From 66-474 sp040255405 (GTDB lineage Bacteria; Pseudomonadota; Gammaproteobacteria; Xanthomonadales; Rhodanobacteraceae): a stretch of DNA of 64,000 nt. Shown here piece by piece: positions 55,047-64,000 of this stretch. Where the stretch lies: the NCBI GenBank assembly GCA_040255405.1, contig JBDZUX010000006.1, positions 1-64,000 on the forward strand. The letters are read 5' to 3'. The translations under genes and the position numbers were made by a program. How positions within the stretch are numbered: the stretch's first letter is position 1; each line of letters begins with the position of its first letter. The notes under the pieces were generated by a model. It was not told the origin of the DNA. It saw only the letters and a program-made list of their open reading frames with translations, and did not search any database.

Positions 55047-55675
55047 GGAATGCCAAGGTACTTGTGGGTCTGCAGACTCAGGCGCCAGTGCGGGTGCGCC
55101 TTGCAGTAATCGACCGCGGCGCGGGTGTTTTCCGCGATGCGTGGCCCGTCCATCGGCTGCAGGAAAAAATGCGTGGCGGGAAACGCGGTGAAGCGTTCCG
55201 GCATGGCCGTGGGCTGCGGATAGACCAGTTTCAATTCGCTGGCGCGTTGCAGCTTCACCGGCGCGGTGCTCTTGGGACTGACGGTGATCCAGTCGAGTCC
55301 ATCCGGTGCTTCCAGCGTGCCGTTGGTTTCGACCGCGCATTCGAAGCCGCGTGCGTGCATCGCATCCAGCAATGGGGCGTCGAGTTGCAGCAGCGGTTCG
55401 CCGCCGGTGAACACCACGAAGCGGTTTTCGTTCTGGTCGCGCGGCCACAAGCCGGCGATCTTGTCCGCGGCGGCATCGGCATCCGGATACTTGCCACCGT
55501 TTTCGCCGTCGGTGCCGACGAAATCAGTGTCGCAGAAGTAGCACACTGCATCCGCGCGGTCGGCTTCGCGTCCCGACCACAAGTTGCAGCCCGTGAACCG
55601 GCAGAACACGGCGGGGCGCCCGGCGTGGAAGCCTTCGCCTTGCAGCGTGTAGAAGATTTCCTTGATGGCGTACAT
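55043..55675 (-). CDS. queE: 7-carboxy-7-deazaguanine synthase
   Basis: Radical SAM enzyme of 210 residues. The cluster ligands are spaced as in the long-insert QueE form: the Cys of FCRFTGCNLWSG and the pair in VCYFCDTDF. FTGGEPLLQLD is the GGE motif that binds SAM. It contracts carboxytetrahydropterin to the deazaguanine core. It is the first gene of queE-queD. With queG at 39.5 kb, three queuosine steps are in this window; queC is not. Confidence 0.95.
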   Translation of the reverse strand: MYAIKEIFYTLQGEGFHAGRPAVFCRFTGCNLWSGREADRADAVCYFCDTDFVGTDGENGGKYPDADAAADKIAGLWPRDQNENRFVVFTGGEPLLQLDAPLLDAMHARGFECAVETNGTLEAPDGLDWITVSPKSTAPVKLQRASELKLVYPQPTAMPERFTAFPATHFFLQPMDGPRIAENTRAAVDYCKAHPHWRLSLQTHKYLGIP

Positions 55676-55765
55676 GGGGGCAATCGAATCGTGGACCCGC
55701 TATTTTGACAGCGCCGCGCCCCGACCGTCGCAGTAAGCTGTGTTCCCTGCCTCCGGGACCGCAGG

Positions 55766-56572
55766 ATGCTGCAACGCGAGCCGCCTCCCCCACTGCGACC
55801 TTTCGTCTGCATGTTCTGGGCGGACAACCCGCGCGCGGGCGGTGCGGCTTTTCGCGAACGCGTCCTGCCGACCGGGCATATGCATCTGGTGTTCCGGTCG
55901 TCGGCGCATCCCCTGTGGATCCTGGATGACCCGCAGAACCGCCGCGGTATCAGCTGCGGCCACGCGGTGGTGGGTGGCGCACGTGCCCGTGCCTATCTGC
56001 GCGAGGTGCTGCCGGGTGGCGCTTCGGTGGGCGCCGAACTGCGCGCTGGCGCCTGCGTGGCGCTGTTCGGCGTACCGGCCGACGTGCTGGCGGGGCGGCA
56101 TACGCCGCTCGAAGACCTTTGGGGGGCGGAAGCGATGCACGCCTGCGATCGCATCTTCTCGGCACGCGGCAGAGGGGCCCAGCTCGATGCATTCGCTGAT
56201 CTGCTCGCCGCGCGGCTGCCACGCGTGCACGGGTTGCATCCGGCGGTCGCCCCGGCCCTCGCGGGATTTCGTGAATCGCAGGACGTGCAAGCGATGGTCG
56301 CGGCCAGCGGCTACAGCCACCGGCACTTCATCGCCGTATTCGAACGTGAAACCGGATTGACGCCGAAGCGCTTCTGCCGTGTGCAACGTTTCCGCAAATT
56401 GTTGGCGCACGCGACTGCCCATCCGGGGCTGTCGTGGACGGAGCTCGCGCTGGCCCATGGCTACAGCGACCAGCCGCATTTCAACCGCGAATTCCGCGCC
56501 TTCGCCGGCATCACGCCCGGCGAATACCGGCGCTCGGCGCCGCGCTACCCGCACCACGTGCCGCTTGCCTGA
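55766..56572 (+). CDS. AraC-type transcriptional regulator
   Basis: Regulator of 268 residues. The N-terminal DUF6597-like sensor (PLRPFVCMFWADNP, ERVLPTGHMHLVFR) is followed by a C-terminal AraC helix-turn-helix (ASGYSHRHFIAVFERETGLTPKRF; then LALAHGYSDQPHFNREFRAFAGITP). The VOC protein after it is probably a target or co-regulated gene. The ligand is unknown. Confidence 0.88.
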   Translation: MLQREPPPPLRPFVCMFWADNPRAGGAAFRERVLPTGHMHLVFRSSAHPLWILDDPQNRRGISCGHAVVGGARARAYLREVLPGGASVGAELRAGACVALFGVPADVLAGRHTPLEDLWGAEAMHACDRIFSARGRGAQLDAFADLLAARLPRVHGLHPAVAPALAGFRESQDVQAMVAASGYSHRHFIAVFERETGLTPKRFCRVQRFRKLLAHATAHPGLSWTELALAHGYSDQPHFNREFRAFAGITPGEYRRSAPRYPHHVPLA

Positions 56573-56671
56573 ACGCGGTCCACCCCGCACGCGCGCCAGA
56601 GGTCAAATTCGTGCAAGCGCCGGGTCCGCCGCTGCACCACAATCGCGTTCGTCCACTCCCGAGGAACCGCC

Positions 56672-57115
56672 ATGGCCATCCACGAAGCATTCGCCTACCT
56701 CACCGTCAACGGCGCGGCCGAGGCCATCGACTTCTACACCCGCGCGTTCGGCGCGCAAGAGAAATTCCGCCTGGCGGAACCGGGCGGCCGCGTCGGCCAC
56801 GCCGAACTCGACTTCGGAGGTACCTTGATCATGATCGCCGATGCCTTCCCGGAATACGGCCTGCGCGATCCGAAAGCCCTGGGCGGCACGCCGTTTTCAA
56901 TCCACCTGCACGTGGACGATGCCGACGCAATGGTGCGCCGTGCGGTCGACGCCGGCGCCACGCTCGAGCGCGAACCCGCGGACCAGTTCTACGGCGAGCG
57001 CTCCGGCTCGGTGTTCGACCCGTTCGGCCATCGCTGGCTGATCGGACACGCCATCGAGAAAGTGTCCCCGGACGAGATGCAGCGGCGCTACACGGCGATG
57101 ATGCAAGGCCAGTAG
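56672..57115 (+). CDS. VOC/glyoxalase-like protein (PhnB type)
   Basis: Protein of 147 residues with paired beta-alpha-beta modules (AFAYLTVNGAAEAIDFYTRAFG; FSIHLHVDDADAMV; GSVFDPFGHRWLIG). PhnB-like members lack a fixed chemistry and often bind or detoxify small electrophiles. GAGGAA precedes the ATG. It follows the AraC regulator after 99 bases. Confidence 0.85.
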   Translation: MAIHEAFAYLTVNGAAEAIDFYTRAFGAQEKFRLAEPGGRVGHAELDFGGTLIMIADAFPEYGLRDPKALGGTPFSIHLHVDDADAMVRRAVDAGATLEREPADQFYGERSGSVFDPFGHRWLIGHAIEKVSPDEMQRRYTAMMQGQ

Positions 57116-57144
57116 GGGCGCCTCCGCGCGCATAGAATCGCGGC

Positions 57145-57642
57145 ATGCAAATTCGCACCGCCCGCCCCGACGACGCCGAAGCCATCGCTGCCGCGGAAGC
57201 CGAAACGCAACGCACGCCCGGCTTGCTGATCGGGCATCCGGGCGAAATTCCGGTGGAAGCGTACCGGGCGAAGATCGCCAAGCTGGCGACGGACGGACGC
57301 TACATCGTGGCCGAAGAAGACGGCGCGCCGGTCGGCCACGCGCTCCTCGATCCGCTGCCGATGCGCGCCCATGCGCACGTGTTCCAGCTGACCATTGTGG
57401 TGCATCCGGACCACGTCGAGCGGGGCATCGGCCGCGTGCTGCTCGGTGACCTGCTGGAGTGGGCCCGGCGCGATCCGCGGGTCGGCCGCGTCGAGCTGAA
57501 GGTGCGCGCCGGCAACCTGCGCGCGCAGAACCTTTACCGCAGCATGGGCTTCGTCGAGGAGGCGCGCTTCCGGAGCCGGGTACGGCGCATCGACGGCGTG
57601 CTCGAGGACGACCTCGGCATGGCCTGGTTTCCGCAGCGCTAG
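57145..57642 (+). CDS. GNAT-family N-acetyltransferase
   Basis: Acetyltransferase of 165 residues. IRTARPDDAEAIAAAE is the N-terminal strand and helix, VHPDHVERGIGRVLLGDLLEW is the acetyl-CoA pyrophosphate loop, and NLYRSMGFVEEARF is motif B. The substrate is unknown. TAGAAT lies exactly six bases before the ATG and there is no ribosome binding site, suggesting a leaderless mRNA separate from the VOC gene 29 bases upstream. Confidence 0.9.
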   Translation: MQIRTARPDDAEAIAAAEAETQRTPGLLIGHPGEIPVEAYRAKIAKLATDGRYIVAEEDGAPVGHALLDPLPMRAHAHVFQLTIVVHPDHVERGIGRVLLGDLLEWARRDPRVGRVELKVRAGNLRAQNLYRSMGFVEEARFRSRVRRIDGVLEDDLGMAWFPQR

Positions 57643-57696
57643 CCGGCCGCCTGCGTCGGTGACAAACTGTCGCGGACGGTTCGCGGGAGCGATGGC

Positions 57697-58122
57697 ATGG
57701 CGGACGACGAAGACGCCCGGGTACTCGACACCTTCCGGCAAATGGCCGCGCTGCAGGCACGGGTGTGCTACATGAACGTGGACCGCACGCTGGCGACGTG
57801 GACGCGCACGGCGCTGGCGCTGATCGTCTTCGGCACCATCGTCGATCGATACGGGCTGCTGCTGTTGCGCGATCATTTTCCCCACGTCGGCACGCAGCTT
57901 GCCCCCAATCCCGTCTCCAGCACCGGCGGCATCTTCCTGGTCGCGACCGGCGTGCTCATCGCGGTGGCCGCCGCGATCCGCCATCAGCGCTACAAGGCGA
58001 TGTGGGGCCGCGCATTCGGCCAGGATGAAACGTTCGGCCCGTGGCTGGCATTTCCATTCGCGTTGGGCGTTGCGGTGGTCGGCGTCGCGATGCTGGCGTT
58101 GTTGCTGGTGCTGGCGCAATGA
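57697..58122 (+). CDS. DUF202 (YidH-type) membrane protein 1
   Basis: Protein of 141 residues. The family motif NVDRTLATWTRTALALIVFG covers the first membrane helix, with two more helices (GGIFLVATGVLIAVAAAI and the C-terminal hydrophobic end). The function of DUF202 proteins is unknown. It overlaps the next DUF202 gene by four bases (ATGA). Confidence 0.85.
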   Translation: MADDEDARVLDTFRQMAALQARVCYMNVDRTLATWTRTALALIVFGTIVDRYGLLLLRDHFPHVGTQLAPNPVSSTGGIFLVATGVLIAVAAAIRHQRYKAMWGRAFGQDETFGPWLAFPFALGVAVVGVAMLALLLVLAQ

Positions 58123-58592
58123 CCCCCGCCGCCGCTCCCGGCACGCATCCCGAGCGTTCGCACGACGGCGACGCGCACAACCTGCAGGTGCAGGTCGCGC
58201 GCGAACTGGTCGAACTCTCGCTGCAGCGCTCGTACATGAACACCGAGCGCACGCTGGCGGTGTGGACGCGCACCGCGCTGTCGCTGATGATTTTCGGGAT
58301 CGCGGTGGACCGCTTCGGCCTGCTGATGAACCACCCGCCGTGGCACGTATTGGACACCCGTCAACTGCTTCCGAATCCGCTTTCCACCCTCGGGGGCGTG
58401 GTGCTGGTCGCCATGGGCGTGGCGATCCTGCTGGCCGCGGGATTCCGGTTCCTGGCGTACGGGCTCAGATGGTACCGGCGCAATCCGCGCAAGGTATGGT
58501 TCCACACGCCCTGGCTGGCGTTCTCGTTCGCGATGCTGATGGCGGCGTTCGGGATCGCGTTGCTGGTGGTGCTGTGCGTGTTCCGGCAGTAA
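58119..58592 (+). CDS. DUF202 (YidH-type) membrane protein 2
   Basis: Protein of 157 residues, a paralogue of its upstream neighbour: NTERTLAVWTRTALSLMIFGIAVDRFG matches it closely, with three membrane helices. The pair arose by tandem duplication and is probably made as a hetero-complex. The N-terminal 35 residues are hydrophilic. The ATG lies in an ATGA overlap. Confidence 0.85.
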   Translation: MTPAAAPGTHPERSHDGDAHNLQVQVARELVELSLQRSYMNTERTLAVWTRTALSLMIFGIAVDRFGLLMNHPPWHVLDTRQLLPNPLSTLGGVVLVAMGVAILLAAGFRFLAYGLRWYRRNPRKVWFHTPWLAFSFAMLMAAFGIALLVVLCVFRQ

Positions 58593-58626
58593 CCGGGGCG
58601 TGACCGATCTTTGCAGCGCGCGCGTG

Positions 58627-60345
58627 TCAGCGCCAGGCATTCGAAACGGGATAGCGCCGCTCACGGCCGAACGCGCACGTGGAAACGCGCGGTCCGGGTG
58701 CCGATTGGCGCCGCTTGAATTCGCTGGCGTACAGCATCCGCACCACGCGCTGCACGTCGTTGGCGTCGTAGCCAGCCGCGACGATCTCGGCCTGCGACTG
58801 TGCGCCTTCGATGCAGCGCACGAGGATGCCGTCCAGCACGTCGTAGGGGGGCAGCGAATCCTGGTCGGTCTGGTCGGCGCGCAATTCGGCGGAAGGTGCG
58901 CGTTCGATCACGGCGATGGGTATGGGCAACAACGAGGCGTCAGGAAAACCGGGGGCAGAATGCACTTTCGCGGAAGAAACAGTGTGCACGCGGAGCCGGG
59001 GTTCGAAAGTGCACTCTGCCCCCGGTTTTCCCGGTTTTCCGGCACCATTGCGCCACTTTGCCAAGGCATACACCTGCGTCTTGTAGACATCCTTCAACGG
59101 CGCATAGCCGCCGCACATGTCGCCGTACAGCGTTGCGTAGCCGACCGCCATCTCGCTCTTGTTGCCGGTGGTCAGCAACAACTTGCCGGTCTGGTTCGAC
59201 AATGCCATCAGCAGCACGCCGCGGCTGCGCGCCTGCAGGTTCTGTGCCGTGAGATCCGCCAACTCGCCGCACGCGGGCGCCAATGCGGCAGCGGCAGCGT
59301 CCACGGCGCCCGCGATCGATACGTCGAGATATTCGACGCCCAGCGTGCGGGCCTGCGCATGCGCCTCGCGCAGGGAGAGGTCGGAGGTGTAGCGCGAAGG
59401 CAGCATCACGGCGGTGACCTTGTCCGCACCCAGCGCGTCCACCGCGATCGCCAGCGTCAACGCGGAATCGATGCCGCCGGAAAGCCCGAGCAGCACGCCT
59501 TCGAAGCCATTCTTGGCGGCGTAGTCGCGCACACCACGCACCAGCGCCGCGTACAGCAGGGCCTCGGTGGACGTGTCGGCCGCGGCGGCCCAATCGCGCG
59601 CGGCCCACTTGCGTGGCCCGGAGTCGAATTCCGCCCACAGCAGCACATCGACGAACGCCGGCGCGCGCGCTGCGACGGAGCCGTCGCCGTTCACGAGCAG
59701 CGATGCGCCGTCATACACCACGTCGTCCTGCCCGCCCACCATGTTGAGGTAGGCGATCGCGCAACCGGTTTCCATGGCGCGCGCAGCCAGCAACGCCTCG
59801 CGCTGCGCCTGCTTGGCGGTATCGAACGGCGAGGCGTTGATCACAACCACCATTTCCGCACCGGCACGCGCAGCGGCCGCGATGGGTTCGGGCTGCCACG
59901 CGTCTTCGCAGATCAGCAGCCCCACGCGCACGCCGTGCAACGTGGTGACGGTGACGGCGTGTCCCGGTTCGAACCAGCGCTTGTCGTCGAACACGCCGTA
60001 GTTGGGCAGCACGAGCTTGTGCGCGATCTGCGCGACGCGCCCGTCATGCAGCAAGGCGGCCGCGTTGTACACGACCCCCGCGCTGTGCGGAAAACCGACC
60101 AGGGCCGCGAGCCCGTCCGCCTCCGTAGCCAGGTTGTCCATCTCCGATTGGCACGCGGCGAGGAAACTCGGCCGCAGCAGCAGGTCTTCCGGCGGATAGC
60201 CGCTCAAGGCAAGTTCAGGGCACACCAGCAGGTCGGCGCCGCCCGCGCGCGCGTCGCGCATCAATACGCGCACGCGATCGGCATTGGCCGCAATGGCACC
60301 GACCGGAAAATCGAATTGCGCCAGCGCGAAACGCAGTGTTGCCAT
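58627..60345 (-). CDS. nadE: NAD+ synthase (glutamine-hydrolysing) with an in-frame palindromic repeat
   Basis: Enzyme of 572 residues. The N-terminal nitrilase-type glutaminase has Glu44 in LVCPELALSGY, a Lys near IAHKLVLPNYG and the nucleophile Cys in LLICEDAW. The C-terminal synthetase has the PP-loop LGLSGGIDSALTLA. Residues about 439-468 (KPGKPGAECTFE and on to SAKVHSAPGFPD) are encoded by a GGGGGCAGA-type inverted-repeat element inserted in frame between WRNG and LLPIPIAVIERAPSAEL. The following QDSLPPYDVLDGIL motif is intact, so the gene is probably functional. It is the last step of NAD synthesis. Confidence 0.93.
   Translation of the reverse strand: MATLRFALAQFDFPVGAIAANADRVRVLMRDARAGGADLLVCPELALSGYPPEDLLLRPSFLAACQSEMDNLATEADGLAALVGFPHSAGVVYNAAALLHDGRVAQIAHKLVLPNYGVFDDKRWFEPGHAVTVTTLHGVRVGLLICEDAWQPEPIAAAARAGAEMVVVINASPFDTAKQAQREALLAARAMETGCAIAYLNMVGGQDDVVYDGASLLVNGDGSVAARAPAFVDVLLWAEFDSGPRKWAARDWAAAADTSTEALLYAALVRGVRDYAAKNGFEGVLLGLSGGIDSALTLAIAVDALGADKVTAVMLPSRYTSDLSLREAHAQARTLGVEYLDVSIAGAVDAAAAALAPACGELADLTAQNLQARSRGVLLMALSNQTGKLLLTTGNKSEMAVGYATLYGDMCGGYAPLKDVYKTQVYALAKWRNGAGKPGKPGAECTFEPRLRVHTVSSAKVHSAPGFPDASLLPIPIAVIERAPSAELRADQTDQDSLPPYDVLDGILVRCIEGAQSQAEIVAAGYDANDVQRVVRMLYASEFKRRQSAPGPRVSTCAFGRERRYPVSNAWR
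58943..59031. repeat. Long inverted-repeat element, copy 4 (inside nadE)
   Basis: Arms of 28 bases at 58943-58970 and 59004-59031 differ at one position and flank a 33-base spacer. It is the same family as copies 1-3 but with GGGGGCAGA in place of GGGGTCAGA. A further partial CCGGTTTTCC follows. The reading frame of nadE stays open through it. Confidence 0.88.
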
Positions 60346-60357
60346 GGTTGCTTTCCG

Positions 60358-60403
60358 CAGGAGCGCGCCTGTGCGCGACGGTCGCCGGCAGGCCGGCTCC
60401 TAC
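60358..60403. repeat. GTAGGAGC-type REP at the sucD stop
   Basis: Read on the minus strand, the sucD stop TAG is the start of GTAGGAGCCGGCCTGCCGGCG, which pairs internally and with GCGCGCTCCTGCGG further on. It fills the 54-base sucD-nadE gap. Confidence 0.75.
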
Positions 60404-61269
60404 ATTTTCTTCGCCAGCGTCGCACCCAGGTCGGCCGGGGATTTGACGGTCGTGACGCCCGCCTTCTCCAGCGCCGCGAACTTGGCCGCGGCGGTGCCCT
60501 TGCCGCCCGAGATGATCGCGCCGGCGTGGCCCATGCGCTTGCCCGGCGGCGCCGATGCGCCGGCGATGAACGCGACCACGGGCTTGCTGACGTATTCCTC
60601 GATGAATTCGGCGGCTTCTTCCTCGGCACTGCCGCCGATCTCGCCGACCATGATGATGCCTTCGGTCTGCGGATCGTTCTGGAACAGCGTCAGGCAGTCG
60701 ACGAAGTTCATGCCGTTGATCGGATCGCCGCCGATACCGATCACCGTCGATTGCCCGAGACCGACGTTGGTGGTCTGGAAAACGGCTTCGTAGGTGAGCG
60801 TGCCCGAGCGCGATACGATCGCGACCTTGCCCGGCTGGTGGATGTGGCCGGGCATGATGCCGATCTTGCACTCGCCGGGCGTGATGATGCCGGGGCAGTT
60901 CGGGCCGATCAGCACGGTATCGGGATGGCCCTTCAGCACGTTCTTGACGCGCAGCATGTCGAGCACCGGTATGCCTTCGGTGATCGCCACGATCACCTTG
61001 ATGCCGGCGGCCGCCGCTTCCAGGATCGCGTCGGCCGCGAACGGCGGCGGCACGAAGATCACCGAGGCGTCGGCGCCGGTGTCGTCCACCGCTTCGCGCA
61101 CGGTGTTGAAGACCGGCAGGCCGATGTGTTCGCTGCCACCCTTGCCCGGCGTGACGCCGCCGACCAGCCTGGTGCCGTAATCCAGCGCCTGCTGCGAATG
61201 GAAGGTGCCCTGCTGGCCGGTGAAGCCCTGGCAGATGACCTTGGTGTTCTTGTTGACCAGTACGCTCAT
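60400..61269 (-). CDS. sucD: Succinyl-CoA ligase, alpha subunit
   Basis: SucD of 289 residues in the TCA cycle. The CoA-binding fold begins VLVNKNTKVICQGFTGQQGTFHSQQ, and the phosphorylated His lies in FIAGASAPPGKRMGHAGAI. It pairs with SucC, encoded just upstream on the same strand. The gap between them holds a 85-base palindromic repeat, so the two are not overlapping. GAAGGG precedes the ATG. Confidence 0.97.
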   Translation of the reverse strand: MSVLVNKNTKVICQGFTGQQGTFHSQQALDYGTRLVGGVTPGKGGSEHIGLPVFNTVREAVDDTGADASVIFVPPPFAADAILEAAAAGIKVIVAITEGIPVLDMLRVKNVLKGHPDTVLIGPNCPGIITPGECKIGIMPGHIHQPGKVAIVSRSGTLTYEAVFQTTNVGLGQSTVIGIGGDPINGMNFVDCLTLFQNDPQTEGIIMVGEIGGSAEEEAAEFIEEYVSKPVVAFIAGASAPPGKRMGHAGAIISGGKGTAAAKFAALEKAGVTTVKSPADLGATLAKKM

Positions 61270-61287
61270 GACGTCGAAACCCTTCAT

Positions 61288-61372
61288 GTAGGGCGGGAGG
61301 AGCCGCGCAGCGGCGCATCCCGCCTTCGTGCAATCGAAAACGGCGGGATTCGCTACGCTGCTCCCGCCCTAC
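61288..61372. repeat. GGGCGGGAG palindromic repeat between sucC and sucD
   Basis: GTAGGGCGGGAG at 61288-61299 pairs with CTCCCGCCCTAC at 61361-61372. An inner CATCCCGCC / GGCGGGATT stem gives a two-tier hairpin. It is related to the element at 41022-41166 and would lie in the sucCD mRNA. Confidence 0.75.
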
Positions 61373-61382
61373 CCGTTTTTGT

Positions 61383-62549
<1,167 letters not shown>

Positions 62550-62790
62550 GCAGGAGCCTCGTGATCTTGGGGAATGCCGGCAGCGGCACGGGCCGCCGTC
62601 CCGTCCCGCGGGCAGAGATCACGCGGCACGGCAGCCGCCTATTGTTGCGGCGCAACGGGCATATGTCCAACGATCGTCCATGATCGCCGTTTCGCCGGAA
62701 CACCGCCGGCGCGAGGAGCGTAGCGGTCATGGAACCCCGGAACGGCCGTCCATGGCCTGACTTTTCACGACAGCCACTTCGCGCCGGATT

Positions 62791-63285
62791 TCACGGTTGG
62801 CTGGTTGGCTTCCCGAACAACCCGAACGCGATCAGCAGCACCGCGCCGACCGTGATCGCGGAATCGGCGACGTTGAAGGCGGGAAACGACCACGCGTGCC
62901 AATAGACCTGGATGAAATCGGTGACCTGGCCGTGGATCAGGCGGTCGATGAGATTGCCGAGCGCGCCGCCGATGATCAGCGCCACCGGCAACGCGGTGCG
63001 CCAGTCGCGGCGGGCGGTACGCGCCAGCCACACGATCAGGCCCACACACACCACCACCGCCAGGATACCGAACAGCCACGTCTGCCAGCCGGACGAGTCG
63101 GCGAGGAAGCTGAAAGCCGCGCCGCGATTGAAGGCCAGGGTCCAGTTCAGCACGTGCGGGATCGCCTCGTGCGGCATGTACGGCATCAGCGCGTGGCGCA
63201 CGATGATCTTGGTGAGCTGGTCGAAGCCGATCACCACGGCGGACACGGCCAGCCACGGCAGGGCATGGGGTTTTGGAAGGCTCAC
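62791..63285 (-). CDS. lspA: Lipoprotein signal peptidase
   Basis: LspA of 164 residues with four membrane helices. The catalytic Asp pair is in GGALGNLIDRLIHGQVTDFI and PAFNVADSAITVG. It cleaves prolipoprotein signal peptides before the lipidated Cys. The start is GTG at 63285 with AGGTGA upstream. It stands apart from ileS, its usual neighbour. Confidence 0.95.
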   Translation of the reverse strand: MSLPKPHALPWLAVSAVVIGFDQLTKIIVRHALMPYMPHEAIPHVLNWTLAFNRGAAFSFLADSSGWQTWLFGILAVVVCVGLIVWLARTARRDWRTALPVALIIGGALGNLIDRLIHGQVTDFIQVYWHAWSFPAFNVADSAITVGAVLLIAFGLFGKPTSQP

Positions 63286-63423
63286 GATGGGTCACCTGTA
63301 CGGCAGCGACGCGCATGATAACGGGGCCGCACGACGTGGCGACGGGCTCCGCGGTGTGCAATGCCCGCCTGATGCATCGACATCCGCGCGCCCGGGAGGC
63401 CGGGTGCTAGACTCGCGGCGACC

Positions 63424-63852
63424 ATGGTGATTTGCAGAACGACCGCGGACATCGATGCGCCCGCGCAACGCGTCTGGAATGCACTGGCGGCCGTCGATGC
63501 ATGGCCGCAATGGCTGCCCACGGTCCGTTCCGTGGAAGCGCTGGATGGCATGCCGCTCGAGGTCGGCAAACGTTTCCGCGTCACCCAGCCGAAGCTGCGT
63601 CCGGCCGTCTGGGTCGTGGAGGTCGTCGAACCCGGACGCAGGTTCCTGTGGCGGGTTCGTTCGCCCGGCATGCGGATGACCGGCGATCACGTCGTCGAAT
63701 CCGCGGGGCCGAGTGCGGCCCGCGCGATCCTGGGCTTTGCCTTCGAAGGCATCGTCGGCGTCCTGTTGGGCAAGCTGTACGGCCCATTGACCCGCGGCTA
63801 TATCGAGCAGGAGGCGCGGGCACTCAAAGCGGTTGCGGAGGCCACCGACTAG
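63424..63852 (+). CDS. SRPBCC/polyketide-cyclase-like protein
   Basis: Protein of 142 residues with the START/SRPBCC helix-grip pattern: ADIDAPAQRVWNALAAVDAWPQWLPTVRSVE, then VVEVVEPGRRFLWRV and the long C-terminal helix YIEQEARALKAV. It likely binds a hydrophobic ligand, but the function is unknown. A TAGACT sequence lies ten bases before the ATG with no good ribosome binding site, so a very short leader is possible. Confidence 0.8.
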   Translation: MVICRTTADIDAPAQRVWNALAAVDAWPQWLPTVRSVEALDGMPLEVGKRFRVTQPKLRPAVWVVEVVEPGRRFLWRVRSPGMRMTGDHVVESAGPSAARAILGFAFEGIVGVLLGKLYGPLTRGYIEQEARALKAVAEATD

Positions 63853-63908
63853 GGTTCCACCCGCGCAGACCACCCGCAGACAAGCGGCCCGCGGCGCGCG
63901 TCAAGGCA

Positions 63909-64000
63909 TCATCGGCCCAGCGCGCCGCGTGCAACCGGAAGGATTGCCTCGACCCAGCGCGCGTACTGCGCGCCCGAGGGATGCAGGCCGTCGCCCACCC
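63909..64000 (-). CDS. C-terminal end of a probable GDSL/SGNH hydrolase (partial)
   Basis: On the minus strand a frame enters from the right edge and reads VGDGLHPSGAQYARWVEAILP before a short tail and TGA at 63909-63911. Asp-x-x-His-Pro-Ser followed by a hydrophobic helix is the block V pattern (catalytic Asp and His) of GDSL-type esterases. The rest of the gene is outside the window. Confidence 0.65.
   Translation of the reverse strand, partial: VGDGLHPSGAQYARWVEAILPVARGALGR

Noticed and set aside
58627..60345. nadE as a pseudogene broken by a repeat
   Set aside because: The frame is continuous through the repeat and all downstream synthetase motifs are intact, so there is no evidence of inactivation.

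Overview
The window is high-GC chromosomal DNA from a gammaproteobacterium. Gene content points to the Xanthomonadales, most likely Rhodanobacteraceae or Xanthomonadaceae: a TonB-dependent-receptor carbohydrate locus with a tryptophan-halogenase-like protein, GTAGGAGC-type REP elements, and the orders rplU-rpmA-obgE, nnr-tsaE-amiC and panB-panC-panD. The placement is by resemblance only. No phage, integrase, transposase gene or CRISPR array was found.

Layout. About 1-5.7 kb holds a tail of a probable DoxX protein, a catalase, a hemolysin III family membrane protein, and a CGNR regulator with an MFS exporter divergent from a DJ-1/PfpI protein, with a 24-bp palindrome between them. About 5.7-24.1 kb is an alpha-glucan-type utilisation locus. 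On the minus strand, in order of transcription, are the TonB receptor, halogenase-like flavoprotein, secreted GH13 amylase, GH31, GH39, a six-hairpin glycosidase and an MFS sugar symporter. On the plus strand are a cytoplasmic GH13 alpha-glucosidase, a LacI regulator and glucokinase. The logic is uptake across the outer membrane, periplasmic trimming, symport, intracellular hydrolysis and phosphorylation. Two nearly identical palindromic operators lie between the divergent halves and a third palindrome sits before GH39. About 24.4-28 kb holds a CPA1 antiporter and uvrB.

About 28.1-32.7 kb is a two-gene operon: a SIR2-like/TIR protein overlapping a membrane-anchored STAND NTPase with a TPR-like tail. 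It looks like an NAD-linked immune or signalling module and is the best candidate for an undescribed system. About 32.7-35.7 kb has a cupin, a lone minor pseudopilin, an HMG-CoA synthase homologue and tRNA-Asn. About 35.9-41.6 kb carries amiC, tsaE, the nnr bifunctional gene, queG, an NTF2-like protein and panD; panC, panB and murJ follow. About 45.4-52.5 kb has rpsT, obgE, rpmA, rplU, uvrA, a thioesterase and tsaB. About 52.6-64 kb has a DinG/YoaA helicase, queD, queE, an AraC-type regulator, a VOC protein, an acetyltransferase, two DUF202 proteins, nadE, sucD, sucC, lspA, an SRPBCC protein and the end of a GDSL-type hydrolase.

Three non-coding signals stand out. (1) Four copies of a palindromic element built on GGGGTCAGAGTGCA lie between 45.3 and 59.1 kb; one is inserted in frame inside nadE. 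(2) GTAGGAGC-type REP elements form the stop codons of obgE, the thioesterase and sucD. (3) At six genes a -10-like hexamer lies exactly six bases before the ATG with no ribosome binding site, suggesting leaderless transcripts; nnr and queG share a 22-bp back-to-back version.
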